NCBI GenBank assembly: GCA_963755825.1
Contig: CAVWLA010000003.1
Coordinates: forward strand, 1,054,001-1,118,000
Direction: 5' to 3'
Source of the DNA: DATBQN01 sp963755825
GTDB lineage: Bacteria > Acidobacteriota > Thermoanaerobaculia > Multivoradales > UBA5704
DNA: 64,000 nt
The notes beneath the pieces were generated by a model that was not told the origin of the DNA, made no database searches, and was given only the letters and a program-made list of their open reading frames with translations. Below, piece by piece: positions 30,494 to 39,692 of this stretch; the first letter of the stretch is position 1; each line of letters starts with the position of its first letter. A program made the position numbers and the translations under genes.

Positions 30494-32812
30494 TCAGTTC
30501 TTCTTCGCCGCCCCGTTCATCGTCATCGTGTGCGGCTGCGCCGGGCTCTGCGAGAGGAAGTCCAGCTTCTTGAGGTCGAGCTTCTGCGCCGCCGCGTCGC
30601 CCTCGACGAGGCGGTAGAAGCGGTCGAGAGCGAGGCCCTCGAACACCTGCTTGCGGCCGCGCGGCCAGGTGATCTCGACGCGGCGGATCGCCCGCGCCGC
30701 CCCGAGGCCGATGTGCTGGCGCAGCGGCGAGGCGCCGAAGCTGCCGCCCGAGCCCACCGTCATGTAGATGTCGCGGTCGCCCTTGGCCTCCTGGACGGTC
30801 ACCCTGATGCGCGCGCCGATCGCCGAGCGGTTCGATTCCTTCCCCTCGAGCTTGAGGGTGATCCAGTGGTTGGCGTTGCCGGGGTTCAAGAACAGCGCGC
30901 GCTGGTAGAGGTCGCCCGAGTAGGCGCCGCCCAAGACGGCGAAGATGTCCTGGGTGCCGTTGTTGTCGAGGTCGGCGAAGGCGATGGCATGCCCCTTCTG
31001 CAGGTGCCCGACGCCCGCCGATGACGTCACATCCTCGAACCTGACTCCCCCGTCGTTGCGGAACAGCCGGTTGGGGATGAGGGTCATCAGGCTCGGCTCG
31101 CCGGTCCCCCAGTAGATGTCGAGGAAGCCGTCGTTGTCGACGTCGCCGAAGTTCGCTCCCATGGTGAGCAGCGCGTGGTCGAGATGGACCTGATGGGTGA
31201 CGTCCTCGAAGGTCCCGTCGTGCTTGTTGTGGAAGAGCCGCGGCGTCTCGCCGCCGGTCGCCGGCAGGTGCAGGTAGTCCGCCGCCACCAGCGAGAGGTT
31301 CTTGCCGCTGAAGCCGAGGAACGGGGAGACGAGGATGTCCAGCCAGCCGTCGTTGTCGTAGTCGAAGAACCAGGTGGTGAAGCTCTTCCTCGGCTCGCCG
31401 ACGCCGGCCTCCTGGGTCACGTCGGTGAACTTCCAGCGGAAGGGCCGCTTCTCGCCGCCGGCGCCCTCCGCCGCGGGGAGCGGGCCGTCGTTGCGGTAGA
31501 GGATGTTGCTCTGCCCGAAGCGGGAGAGGTAGAGGTCGGGGCGCCCGTCGTTGTTGTAGTCGCCCCAGGCGACCCCCTTGACGAAGCCGACGTTGTCGAC
31601 CCCGAGGTCGGCCGCGATGTCGGTGAAGGTGCCGTCGCCGTTGTTGCGGTAGAGCTGGCAGGGGTGCTTGTTGGGGCCGATCGACTCGTTGCCGATGAAG
31701 AGGTCGAGGTAGCCGTCGCCGTCGAAGTCCGCCCACGCCGCGGTCTGCGAGGGGTGGAACGACAGCAGGCCGGCGGCCTCCGTCACGTCGGTGAAGGTGC
31801 CGTCGCCGTTGTTGTGGAGGAGCGAGCGGGGCTGGTTGCCGGCATTGGAGAAGCCCAGCCAGGCGCCGCGCAGGACGAAGACGTCGGGGAAGCCGTCGTT
31901 GTCGTAGTCCGCCTGGATCAGGTTGAGGCCGCCGGTCTCGCCGGTGAGCCCCGCCTCGGCGGTGCGCTCGGTGAACGAGCCGTCGCCGTTGGCCTGGAAG
32001 TAGCGCAGCTGATCGCCGAGCCCCCACGACGAGATCATGATGTCGAGCAGGCCGTCGCCGTTGAAATCGTCGACGATCACGCCGCCCGCGGCCCCCACCA
32101 CGTCGAGGCCGAGACGCGGCGCGACGTCGACCAGGTGCGGCACCTCGGCCTCGGCGGCGAACGCCGCGGGCGGGATGAGGAAGGCGGCCGGCACCTTGGC
32201 GGGATACTCCCCCACCGTCATATAGGCGAGGTTCAAGAGCCAGCGGTATTCGAGATCCTGCGGCGCCTTGGCGAGCAGGCGGGTGTAAACCTCGATCGCC
32301 ATCCGTGAGCCGCGCTGCTGGGTGTGGACGCCGCCGCCGCGGATCGGCAGCAGGCAGGAGGCGCTGCTGTGGCCGAGGATGCAGTTCTCCTGCTCTCCCA
32401 GGCGCAGATAGGAGATGCCGAGCGTGCCGTCGATGGCGGTGATCGCCTTGTCCTGCGCCTCGCCGGCGGGCAGCGCCGCCGCCTCCTGGCGAGCGGTGAG
32501 CAGCTCCGCGATCGCTTCCTCCGTCTTCCCCGCCTGCACCAGCTCGAGCGCGAAGACGGTGCGGACGTCGACGCGCTGGGCCGGGTCGGTGGTATGGCCG
32601 AGCTTGGTGCGGTAGAGCTCGGCGCGCTGGGCGTTCAAGATCGGGTTGCGCGACGGATCCTCGGCGGCGCGGATCTGCTGCAGCAGCGCGGCCATCTTCT
32701 GGGTGCTCGGCCGGGTGCTCGAGGGGGCGGCGGCAGGCTGAGCGACGCCCTCCACGGCGACCATCAGCAGCAGCAGGCTCGACATCCAGACAGCCCGGGT
32801 CTCGGTTCTCAT
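30494..32812 (-). CDS. FG-GAP/ASPIC-UnbV secreted protein with TPR-like N-terminus
   Basis: 772 residues. Signal peptide (MSSLLLLMVAVEGVAQ), a helical TPR-like region (about 35-200), then a beta-propeller of FG-GAP/VCBS repeats with Ca-binding DxNxDGxxD loops (DDFNGDGLLDI, ADYDNDGFPDV, ADFDGDGYLDL, GDYNNDGRPDL, FDYDNDGWLDI, GDVDNDGFLDI). The C-terminal ASPIC/UnbV domain (about 640-745) contains NRSAIGARIRV and WPRGRKQVFEG. UnbV/E4 proteins are conserved in enediyne gene clusters, but relatives also occur elsewhere. It is the last gene of the UnbL-UnbU cassette and follows the previous FG-GAP gene by 4 bp. Confidence 0.9.
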   Translation of the reverse strand: MRTETRAVWMSSLLLLMVAVEGVAQPAAAPSSTRPSTQKMAALLQQIRAAEDPSRNPILNAQRAELYRTKLGHTTDPAQRVDVRTVFALELVQAGKTEEAIAELLTARQEAAALPAGEAQDKAITAIDGTLGISYLRLGEQENCILGHSSASCLLPIRGGGVHTQQRGSRMAIEVYTRLLAKAPQDLEYRWLLNLAYMTVGEYPAKVPAAFLIPPAAFAAEAEVPHLVDVAPRLGLDVVGAAGGVIVDDFNGDGLLDIMISSWGLGDQLRYFQANGDGSFTERTAEAGLTGETGGLNLIQADYDNDGFPDVFVLRGAWLGFSNAGNQPRSLLHNNGDGTFTDVTEAAGLLSFHPSQTAAWADFDGDGYLDLFIGNESIGPNKHPCQLYRNNGDGTFTDIAADLGVDNVGFVKGVAWGDYNNDGRPDLYLSRFGQSNILYRNDGPLPAAEGAGGEKRPFRWKFTDVTQEAGVGEPRKSFTTWFFDYDNDGWLDILVSPFLGFSGKNLSLVAADYLHLPATGGETPRLFHNKHDGTFEDVTHQVHLDHALLTMGANFGDVDNDGFLDIYWGTGEPSLMTLIPNRLFRNDGGVRFEDVTSSAGVGHLQKGHAIAFADLDNNGTQDIFAVLGGAYSGDLYQRALFLNPGNANHWITLKLEGKESNRSAIGARIRVTVQEAKGDRDIYMTVGSGGSFGASPLRQHIGLGAARAIRRVEITWPRGRKQVFEGLALDRFYRLVEGDAAAQKLDLKKLDFLSQSPAQPHTMTMNGAAKKN

Positions 32813-32816
32813 GCTC

Positions 32817-34598
32817 TCAGGGTTCCCTCGTGCCGTCCGGCTCGATGACCAGCAGCCGCGTCCTCGCCGGGATGTCGCGGAAGGTCTGCCGCTTGCCGCT
32901 CGGCCAGCGCACCTCGAGCTCGCTCACCGACTGGCTGGCGCCGAGGCCGAACTGCACCACCCGCCAGCTCTGCGCCGAGAATCCGTTGCCGCCGTCGATC
33001 TCGCGGATCTGCCGCTTGCCGCCGGCGGTCAGCGTCAGCCGCGCCCCGATGGCGTCGCGGTTGCTCACCGTCCCCACCAGCTCGACCTCGAGCCACGGCA
33101 GCTCGGGCTTGAGCTCGTTGTGGTAGAGCTGGGGCGAGGCGCCGCAGTTGGTGACCAGGATGTCGAGAGCGCCGTCGCCGTCGAAGTCGGCGATGGCGAC
33201 GCCGCGGCCGTCCAGCAGCGAGGTGAGGCCCGCCTCCTGCGCCATCTCGGTGAAGTGGCCGCCGTCGTTGCGGAAGAGGCGCTTCTTCTCGTAGCCGGAG
33301 AGGGAGAGCCCGCGCATGTCGGGCCACAGGGCGGCGTCGGAGACCTCCAGCGTGTTGAGGATGCCGCTGCGGCGGAAGATGTCGAGCGGACCGTCGGAGA
33401 CGAAGCCGTTGACGGTGAAGATGTCGAGGTCGCCGTCGTTGTCGAAGTCGAACATCTTCGCCCCCCACCCCCAGCCGCCGTTCCAGGTGCCGGTGAACTT
33501 GGCGGTGTTGGTGAAGGTCATGTCGCCCATGTTCCGCCACAGCATGTTGCCCTGCTGCATGAACTCGTTGTTGATGTTGGTGACGTAGACGTCGAGCTTG
33601 CCGTCGTTGTCGTAGTCGCCGATCTCGGCGTTCATGCCGGCATCGTTGTCGCCGCCGGTCGCCTCGGCGGTGACGTTGGTGAAGGTGCCATTGCCGTTGT
33701 TTCGATAGACGGCGTCGGTGCCGAAGTCGTTGGCGAGGTAGAGGTCCATCAGGCCGTCGTCGTTGAAGTCGCCGGTGCCGATGTCGAGGGTCCAGCCGGT
33801 GTCCTCGATCCCCGCCTGCTTGGCGACCTCGGTGAAGGTGCCGTCGTGGTTGTTGTGGAAGAGGAGCTTCTTGCCGCCGTTCCTCGCCGACTGGAAGTTG
33901 GTCTGCAGGATCTTCGTCGTCGTCAGGTGCCAGAGGTCGAAGTCGGCGTAGTAGTTGCCGAGCATGATGTCGAGCCAACCGTCGTTGTCGTAGTCGAAGA
34001 CGGCGACCGACGAGGTGTTGCCCACCGGCGAGATGCCGGCCGACGCCGGCGCCTCGACGAAGTGGCCGCCCTTGTTGAGGTAGAGCCGGCTGCGGCCGTA
34101 GTCGCCGACGAAGAGGTCCTCGTAGCCGTCGTTGTCGACGTCGGCGAAGTAGGCGTCCATCGAGACGCCGCCCTTGTTGATGTAGGAGATGCCGCTCGCC
34201 CGCGCCACCTCGACGAAGTGGAGATCGCCGTCGTTCCGGTAGAGCGCGTTGGGATAGCCGAGCTCGGAGTTGAGCAGGTAGATGTCGGGATCGCCGTCCC
34301 AGTCGTAGTCGCCGACGGCGACGCCGGCGTTGATCGAGCTCATCCACGACATGATCTTGGTGAGCTGCGGATCGAAGGTCGGCTTGTGGTGGATGAAGTG
34401 GATGCCGGCCTCCGCGGTGATGTCGCGGAAGATCGGCGCCGGGCAGGCGGCTGCGGGCGCCGCGGCGCCCGCAGCATGGAGCGCGGTCCAGGGGAGGAGC
34501 CCGCCCACGAGGGCCACGAGGCCCAAGCTGCCGAACCCGAGCGGCCGCGTGCGACGCGGCCCCTCAGGCAGGGAGCTGGACGAGGCGAGGCCGCTCAC
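32817..34598 (-). CDS. FG-GAP/ASPIC-UnbV (CRTAC1-like) secreted protein
   Basis: 593 residues. N-terminal signal or anchor (GFGSLGLVALVGGLLPWTAL), then PIFRDITAEAGIHFIHHKP, the usual start of CRTAC1/UnbV proteins. Multiple FG-GAP repeats follow with Ca-binding loops (GDYDWDGDPDI, ADVDNDGYEDL, FDYDNDGWLDI, GDFNDDGLMDL, GDYDNDGKLDV, FDFDNDGDLDI, ADFDGDGALDI). The C-terminal ASPIC/UnbV domain has NRDAIGARLTLTAGGKRQIREI and WPSGKRQTFRDIPA. The GTG start at 34598 overlaps the UnbU stop (GTGA). It is the closest of the three to UnbV by plan. Expected location is periplasmic or outer surface. Confidence 0.9.
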   Translation of the reverse strand: MSGLASSSSLPEGPRRTRPLGFGSLGLVALVGGLLPWTALHAAGAAAPAAACPAPIFRDITAEAGIHFIHHKPTFDPQLTKIMSWMSSINAGVAVGDYDWDGDPDIYLLNSELGYPNALYRNDGDLHFVEVARASGISYINKGGVSMDAYFADVDNDGYEDLFVGDYGRSRLYLNKGGHFVEAPASAGISPVGNTSSVAVFDYDNDGWLDIMLGNYYADFDLWHLTTTKILQTNFQSARNGGKKLLFHNNHDGTFTEVAKQAGIEDTGWTLDIGTGDFNDDGLMDLYLANDFGTDAVYRNNGNGTFTNVTAEATGGDNDAGMNAEIGDYDNDGKLDVYVTNINNEFMQQGNMLWRNMGDMTFTNTAKFTGTWNGGWGWGAKMFDFDNDGDLDIFTVNGFVSDGPLDIFRRSGILNTLEVSDAALWPDMRGLSLSGYEKKRLFRNDGGHFTEMAQEAGLTSLLDGRGVAIADFDGDGALDILVTNCGASPQLYHNELKPELPWLEVELVGTVSNRDAIGARLTLTAGGKRQIREIDGGNGFSAQSWRVVQFGLGASQSVSELEVRWPSGKRQTFRDIPARTRLLVIEPDGTREP

Positions 34599-35536
34599 TC
34601 ATGCACCGCCATGCCGTGCGGCAGGGGGACCGGAACCGGCGCCATCCGACGCTGGCCGGCCCGCACCTCGCTCACCAGCATGACGACACCGCGCAGGCAG
34701 CAGACGATCGCCAGGGCGAAGAACATCCCGAAGACGACGTGGAGCGAGACCAGGGCGCCGTAGGTGAGCGCCACGGAGGCGGCAAAGGCGATCTGCCCGC
34801 GCGGCTCGGACGGCGTCGTCGAGGGGTCGGAGACCATGTAGAAGGTAAAGAGGAGGACCGACATGCCGGTGAGCGGCAGCAGGGCCGCGGTCACCGGCGT
34901 GCCGAACACCAGGCTGCGCAGCACGGCCTGGAGCGCGAAGGCCGAGAGCCAGGTGAGGATGAGCGGCACCCGCTTGGTGAAGCGATAGTTGAGGAAGGTG
35001 CCGGCGCAGACGAGGATGAGCGGCAGCAGCCAGTCGCCGGTGGGATGGAGGTTCTCGGTGAACATGTAGGGCATCGAGATGCCCACCCAGTGGAAGCAGA
35101 GAAGGGTGACCGCGATGCCGAAGTTCGAGGGGTTGAGGAAGTGGCGATAGCGGCCGCCGACCTTGAGGCGGAAGACGTACTTCGAGGCGATGGCGACGGC
35201 GGCGCCGAAGGCGACCGGCAGGAAGCGTGCGTTGGTGTAGAGGAGCATGCCGACGGCGAGCGCGGTGATGTGGGCGGGGAGGAGGAACTCGACGAAGCCC
35301 TTGAAGCCGCCGTCCAGGAAGCGCGGCCGGCGCCCCTCCCGCCAGGCCTCCGCCGACTCGAGGGTCAGCTCGGTCAAATAGGCCGCGGCGAGGGCGACCA
35401 GCGGGTGCGCATAGGCCTGCTCGAAGCCGAAGAGGGTGTGACCCAGCACGTTGAAGACCGTGATGGCGGTGGCGAAGCGCCACAGCGCGGCCAGGCGCAT
35501 GTCCTTCCTGGGAACCTCTGTCTGGATACGCTCCAT
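34595..35536 (-). CDS. UnbU/E5-like membrane protein (RnfD-related)
   Basis: 313 residues with about eight to ten TM helices. Segments such as WRFATAITVFNVLGHTLFGF, HPLVALAAAYLTELTLESAEAW, ITALAVGMLLYTNARFLPV, GRYRHFLNPSNFGIAVTLL and MVSDPSTTPSEPRGQIAFA match UnbU (enediyne E5) and the related NqrB/RnfD flavin-transfer membrane subunits. In RnfD and NqrB a Thr in an SPST-like loop carries FMN covalently, and SDPSTTPSE sits in the equivalent place here. It is flanked on both sides by FG-GAP/UnbV-type genes, 2 nt from the upstream one and overlapping the downstream one. ATG 35536 is used because the longer frame is Arg/Pro-rich. Confidence 0.85.
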   Translation of the reverse strand: MERIQTEVPRKDMRLAALWRFATAITVFNVLGHTLFGFEQAYAHPLVALAAAYLTELTLESAEAWREGRRPRFLDGGFKGFVEFLLPAHITALAVGMLLYTNARFLPVAFGAAVAIASKYVFRLKVGGRYRHFLNPSNFGIAVTLLCFHWVGISMPYMFTENLHPTGDWLLPLILVCAGTFLNYRFTKRVPLILTWLSAFALQAVLRSLVFGTPVTAALLPLTGMSVLLFTFYMVSDPSTTPSEPRGQIAFAASVALTYGALVSLHVVFGMFFALAIVCCLRGVVMLVSEVRAGQRRMAPVPVPLPHGMAVHE

Positions 35537-35538
35537 GA

Positions 35539-37515
35539 TCAACCCTCTCTTCCTTCCTGACCGAGCACCAGCGTGTGCCAGCCGGGCGCGAGGTCGAGCG
35601 TCAGATGGTGTACGGCGCCCCGGTCGTCCCGCCAGTGCACCTCGACGGGGACCTTCGCGGCGCGCAGGTGGCCGAGGCCGAACTGGAGGTCCGGGCTGCG
35701 CTTGCCGGAGTGGCCGTTGCCGCCGTCCACCTCGCCGACCAGGCGGCGGCCGTCCGGCAGGCGGACGTAGGCGGTGGCGCCGATGGCCGGGCGGCTGGGC
35801 GGGTCGTTGGCCGGGGTTCCGGCGTGCTCCTCGGTGACGGCGACCTCGCGGCCGCCGACCGGCAACCGCAGGTGGAGGCCGACGAACGCCCCGGTGTTGG
35901 GGCTCGTATTGTGGAAGAAGTAGGACGAGTCCCACTGATTGGCGACGGCGAAGTCCAGACGGCCGTCGCCATCGACGTCGGCGGTGGCGATGCCGCGGCT
36001 GACATGCTTCTCGTCCAGCCCCGCGATGTCGCCGGCGAGGTCGAAGTACCGCCCGCTCGCCGAGCGCACGAAGAAGGGGCAGCGCACGTGGCCGCTCAGG
36101 TCGTCGCCGGGGCGGAAGCGCGGCCAGCTCTGCGGGTTGTGGAGCGCGCGGTCGTTGGCCATGGCGAGCTCCTGCAGCTCCGGCCAGCGATCGACCGTGC
36201 CGCGCACGAAGCCGGTCGCCTGCAGGGCCTCGAGCACGCCGTCGTTGTTGAAATCGGCCAGGCGCGCCTCCCAGGAGAAGGCGCTGCGCGACAGGCCGAG
36301 GTCCTCGCTCTCATCGACGTAGGGGGCGATCCCCTGGCGCATCTTGCCCTGCTCGCCGGTGCTCAGGTAGGCGAAGTGGCTCTCCTCGAGGGCGAACTCG
36401 TTGGCGATGTTGCTCACGTAGATGTCGAGGATGCCGTCGCCGTTCAGGTCGCCGAAGTCCACTCCCATGCCCTTGAAGGAGTCGTGCCCCACCACCTTGG
36501 AGGTCGGGCTGGTGAGGGTCTTCCGCCCCTCGAGACGGGCGAACTCCAGATGGCCGGGGCGCGAGCGGTTGTGGAGCAGGCGGTCGGGGCCGAAGTCGTT
36601 GGCGATGTAGAGCTCGGGGAGCAGGTCGCCGTCGAGGTCGGCGGCGCCGATCGCCAGGCTCCAGCCGCGCGCCACCTCGCTGTCGAACACCCCCTTCGCC
36701 TCGTCGTAGCGCACCGTCGGCTCCCAGCCGGAGGTGCCGCCGTGGCCGAGGAAGATGTGCTTGAGGCCGCCGTTGTAGGCGCGCGACATGGAGTCCTGCA
36801 TCTGCTCGGGATGGCGGCTGTCGGCGTCGATGACGCGGGCGCCGTCCTGGAAGTAGTTGCCGAAGACGAGATCGACGTGGCCGTCGCCGTCGAAGTCGGC
36901 CTGGGTGCCGACCGAGGTGTTCCAGAGATCCGGCCGCGGCAGCAGCTCGACGGCGCGGAACTGGTCCGCCGCCGGGGGTCCCTGCAGCCGGCCGCCGGGG
37001 AGAGTGCGGCGCAAGAAGAGGACCGGCGAGCGCCCCCAGTAGTAGACGAGGAGATCCTCGGCGCCGTCCTCGTTGAAGTCGCCGGCCATGCAGCCGGTGG
37101 GGGCCATGGTCTTGACGTCGTAGGGCAGCGGCGCGGCGTCGAGGACGAAGGGGGCATAGCGGTTGCCGGTGCCGGGAACCGGCGCCACCAGGACCTTGTC
37201 GACGCGCGGATCGACGATGCAGGCGTCGTTCGGCAGACCGTCGCCGTCGACGTCGCTGAGCGAGACCGCGGCGCCGATGGCCGACACCCACGAGGCGAGC
37301 TGGTAGAAGCTGGGATTGACCGCGCGGACGTTGCGCCCCTGTCCGCCGGGCAGCTCGGGCAGCATGGCGCGCTCGAAGCGGAAGCCCGCGGCGAGCGTCT
37401 CCCGCTCGGCCGTCGGCAGCGACGGCAGGCGCGCGAAACCATAGAGCACGGTGACGATCACGATCGCCAGGAGCAGGGTGAGATTCTTCGCCAGGAAGCC
37501 CTCGATCGCCTTCAT
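35539..37515 (-). CDS. FG-GAP/ASPIC-UnbV-like protein, membrane-anchored
   Basis: 658 residues. N-terminal TM anchor (LTLLLAIVIVTVLYGFARL) with no obvious cleavage site. VCBS/FG-GAP repeats carry Ca-binding loops (SDVDGDGLPND, GDFNEDGAEDL, ADFDGDGHVDL, ADLDGDLLPEL, GDLNGDGILDI, ADFNNDGVLEA, ADVDGDGRLDF). The ASPIC-like end has RPAIGATAYVRLPDGRRLVGEV and DLQFGLGHLRAAKVPVEVHWRD. It is the least typical of the three UnbV-type proteins. ATG 37515 overlaps the UnbL stop by 4 bp and the UnbU ATG is 2 nt after its stop, so UnbL, this protein and UnbU are made together. Confidence 0.88.
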   Translation of the reverse strand: MKAIEGFLAKNLTLLLAIVIVTVLYGFARLPSLPTAERETLAAGFRFERAMLPELPGGQGRNVRAVNPSFYQLASWVSAIGAAVSLSDVDGDGLPNDACIVDPRVDKVLVAPVPGTGNRYAPFVLDAAPLPYDVKTMAPTGCMAGDFNEDGAEDLLVYYWGRSPVLFLRRTLPGGRLQGPPAADQFRAVELLPRPDLWNTSVGTQADFDGDGHVDLVFGNYFQDGARVIDADSRHPEQMQDSMSRAYNGGLKHIFLGHGGTSGWEPTVRYDEAKGVFDSEVARGWSLAIGAADLDGDLLPELYIANDFGPDRLLHNRSRPGHLEFARLEGRKTLTSPTSKVVGHDSFKGMGVDFGDLNGDGILDIYVSNIANEFALEESHFAYLSTGEQGKMRQGIAPYVDESEDLGLSRSAFSWEARLADFNNDGVLEALQATGFVRGTVDRWPELQELAMANDRALHNPQSWPRFRPGDDLSGHVRCPFFVRSASGRYFDLAGDIAGLDEKHVSRGIATADVDGDGRLDFAVANQWDSSYFFHNTSPNTGAFVGLHLRLPVGGREVAVTEEHAGTPANDPPSRPAIGATAYVRLPDGRRLVGEVDGGNGHSGKRSPDLQFGLGHLRAAKVPVEVHWRDDRGAVHHLTLDLAPGWHTLVLGQEGREG

Positions 37516-38474
37516 ACGCTCACCTCGGTGGGGACGAATGCCGACTGGATTCGGCGCCGCCAGATCTCGTAGACCGGCACGCCAGGTTGCTGCGGTTCGG
37601 AAGGCAGGTCGCGGCCCGCGGCGCGGGCGATCTCGGCGCAGGCGGCGGCCGATCGCCCGGTGAGGGCGGCGCAGACCATCTCGGTCTCCGGCGTCGGAAT
37701 GCCGGCGAGGACCCTCGCCTCGGCGGCGAAGGCGACGCCCTGCGCCAGGTTTGCCGGGAAGGGCGCCGCCTCGCGGGCGAGCGCCTCGATCACCGGGCGG
37801 TCGACACCGGCGGCGTAGCAGGAGGCGAGGCCGACGCCGCTCCACAGGTCGGCGCGGCGCTCCGCCGGGAAGGTCGCGACCGTCCGCGCGATGCGCTCGG
37901 GCTCCGCCCCCTCGACGAACCACAGGCAGCGGCCGAGGCCTTGGTCGAAGGCGCTGCGCTCGTAGCCCTGGAAACGCCGCGGCACGTTCCTTCCGTCGAC
38001 CGCATCGGCGGGATGGAAGAAGCCTTGGTGGAAGCCATAGCCGTCGATGGCGAGCATCCAGAGGACCGGCGCCAGCGCCTGGTCGTAGGGATCGAGGAAG
38101 CTGGCGGGCAGCCTCGCCATCGCCCAGCCGAGGCCGACGAGAGACATGTAGATGTGATTCGCCGCGGGGCCGGCGATGAACCGGCGCAGCCGATCGCGGC
38201 GCAGCAGGCTGAGACCGTCGAGGAGGGCGAGCGCCATGGCCGCGCCCTCGTAGGCGAAACCGCGAAAGTCGGGAGAGAGCTGATCGAGCTGCGCGCCGAG
38301 GCTGGCGAGATCGGCGGGGTCGTCGAGCGCGGCGTGATAGCCCTCGAGGAGCGAAGAGCCGATCCGCTCCACCCGCGCCCGGAAGGCGGGGCTGCCGCCG
38401 CGAAAGCCGCGCCTCGTGTAGGAGACTTCCTGGGGCGGGACCCTGAGAGCGATCTTGAGCAGCTGCCGTTTCAC
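37512..38474 (-). CDS. UnbL / enediyne E3-like protein (DUF1702)
   Basis: 320 residues closely following the DUF1702 plan known from enediyne clusters: RRGFRGGSPAFRARVERIG, DFRGFAYEGAAMALALLDGL, a GPAANHIYMSLVGLGWAMARL block, LAIDGYGFHQGFF, AFDQGLGRCLWFVEGAEPER, RRADLWSGVGLASCYAAGV and a terminal YEIWRRRIQSAF. Full length for the family. Its biochemical role is unknown, but with UnbV and UnbU it belongs to the conserved enediyne accessory set. It is the first gene of the cassette and lies just beyond the strong terminator of the upstream exported-protein gene. No promoter was recognised, so partial read-through from that gene is possible. Confidence 0.88.
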   Translation of the reverse strand: MKRQLLKIALRVPPQEVSYTRRGFRGGSPAFRARVERIGSSLLEGYHAALDDPADLASLGAQLDQLSPDFRGFAYEGAAMALALLDGLSLLRRDRLRRFIAGPAANHIYMSLVGLGWAMARLPASFLDPYDQALAPVLWMLAIDGYGFHQGFFHPADAVDGRNVPRRFQGYERSAFDQGLGRCLWFVEGAEPERIARTVATFPAERRADLWSGVGLASCYAAGVDRPVIEALAREAAPFPANLAQGVAFAAEARVLAGIPTPETEMVCAALTGRSAAACAEIARAAGRDLPSEPQQPGVPVYEIWRRRIQSAFVPTEVSV

Positions 38475-38516
38475 CGGAGAGCCCGTCCTCGGCTGCCGCG
38501 TCGCAGCTGGGAAGAA

Positions 38517-38554
38517 CCCCCGCTTCCCACCACCGAGGCGGTGGGAAGCGGGGG
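38517..38554 (-). terminator. Very strong hairpin after the exported-protein gene
   Basis: A perfect 15-bp inverted repeat (38517-38531 with 38540-38554, 8-nt loop) lies 43 bp beyond the stop of the minus-strand gene ending at 38597 and just before UnbL. The T-run after it is weak (TTCTTCC), so it may be a partial terminator or a transcript-stabilising 3' end that lets some transcripts continue into the UnbL cassette. Confidence 0.75.
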
Positions 38555-38596
38555 GGAGGGTGAACGAAAGATCAGAGAGCTTACGACAGAGCCAGC

Positions 38597-39514
38597 TTAG
38601 TGATTGGCGGCCACTCTGTAGGAGTTGTCGGACAGCGGGACGTGGCGAACCACCTCGCGGAAGTCGACAACACCGTTCTGCAGGACCGCGACCGCGCGGC
38701 CATTCGACATCAGGCGCACCGCTTCGGCCGTGATCGAGGCACGGTGACCGACCGGCGGGATGGTGTCGACGAGCGAGTACCAGAACACCTTGTGCTCGGT
38801 CTTCATGTTGAGGTTGAGGTTCGGCATATTGACCGCGACGTTGACCGGCGTGGAGCAGTTCTGCATCACCGCGTCGGGGTCAGCCTGGTCGATCGGCTTG
38901 GCAGGCGCCTTGGTCTTCGTGGACGACTCGTCCTTGGAGACGGGCGACTTCACGTTGTCCTGCTTGCGCGAGCCGATCTTGCCCGGGGCCGCGTCGTTCT
39001 TCTCCAGCTTCGCCATCAGCGCGCCGGTGACGAGCTCCGGGATCTGAATGCGACCGACCTGCCCGTAGGAAGGACGGTCCTTGTCGAGAGCCACGGTGAC
39101 CGGGCCGAACAGCTTGCTGTCACCACGGAGATCCATGGCGACGAACTCGGTGTCCAGAACCGCCGTGCCCCACTTGAGCTCCTTCTCGCCCTCGGCCAGA
39201 TACGGCTGGCCGTGACGAACCGCGATCCAGCCCGAGAGCTCGACCGTGTCGGTGCCGATACCGTCCACCGAGTAGGTCTCATGGAGCTTCGCCCGCATCA
39301 CGTCGACACCCGCATTGGGCAGCTCGTACGGACGGATCGCCACCGGCTGCATCTCGGCGAGGCCCCGCATGCCCATGTGGTTCATGTCGTTGATCACCGA
39401 GGCGACCTTCTGCTGATCGGCCGCCGAGTGATCGGCGGACGCCGCCGCCAAAGAAACCCAAGCCGCTACACAACCTACGACCACCAACAACGACAACAGC
39501 ACACGCTTACTCAT
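38597..39514 (-). CDS. Exported protein of unknown function, probably abundant
   Basis: 305 residues. Signal peptide (VLLSLLVVVGCVAAWVSLAAASA), then an alpha/beta region with YSVDGIGTDTVELSGWIAVRHGQPYL and LDTEFVAMDLRGDSKLFGPVTV. A Lys/Ser/Thr-rich linker (about 183-215) leads to a second domain with MPNLNLNM and VGHRASITAEAVRL. The TDTVELxG..FxAMxLxGxSxxFGPVxV pattern recalls DUF6073-like proteins, but I am not certain. Base use is less GC-extreme than in neighbours, and it has its own promoter candidate, a structured leader and a long hairpin terminator. All of this suggests strong expression. It sits between the UnbL cassette and the divergent ketosynthase cluster, so it could be a carrier or binding protein for the product. 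Confidence 0.6.
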   Translation of the reverse strand: MSKRVLLSLLVVVGCVAAWVSLAAASADHSAADQQKVASVINDMNHMGMRGLAEMQPVAIRPYELPNAGVDVMRAKLHETYSVDGIGTDTVELSGWIAVRHGQPYLAEGEKELKWGTAVLDTEFVAMDLRGDSKLFGPVTVALDKDRPSYGQVGRIQIPELVTGALMAKLEKNDAAPGKIGSRKQDNVKSPVSKDESSTKTKAPAKPIDQADPDAVMQNCSTPVNVAVNMPNLNLNMKTEHKVFWYSLVDTIPPVGHRASITAEAVRLMSNGRAVAVLQNGVVDFREVVRHVPLSDNSYRVAANH

Positions 39515-39546
39515 AGGATCTCCCTTCCTTCGGGGAAGAGGTTACC

Positions 39547-39588
39547 GTGAGACATTTGCCGGGGCCACAGGCGACGGAAATGCCTCAC
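39547..39588 (-). promoter_or_regulatory. Leader hairpin of the exported-protein gene
   Basis: An imperfect inverted repeat with 11-bp arms (39547-39557 and 39578-39588; 10 of 11 positions pair) brackets a 20-nt loop in the 5' untranslated region, ending about 33 nt before the start codon. It could control translation or stabilise the mRNA. No known riboswitch class was recognised. Confidence 0.5.
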
Positions 39589-39692
39589 GACACGGATGGA
39601 AACAGACACACTTCTGGAAGGCGAAGCTCCGACTGCTCTCTCACTCTCGTCACCCTCCCAACACGGTCAGGCGTCTTGGTTTCTTGCGACGG

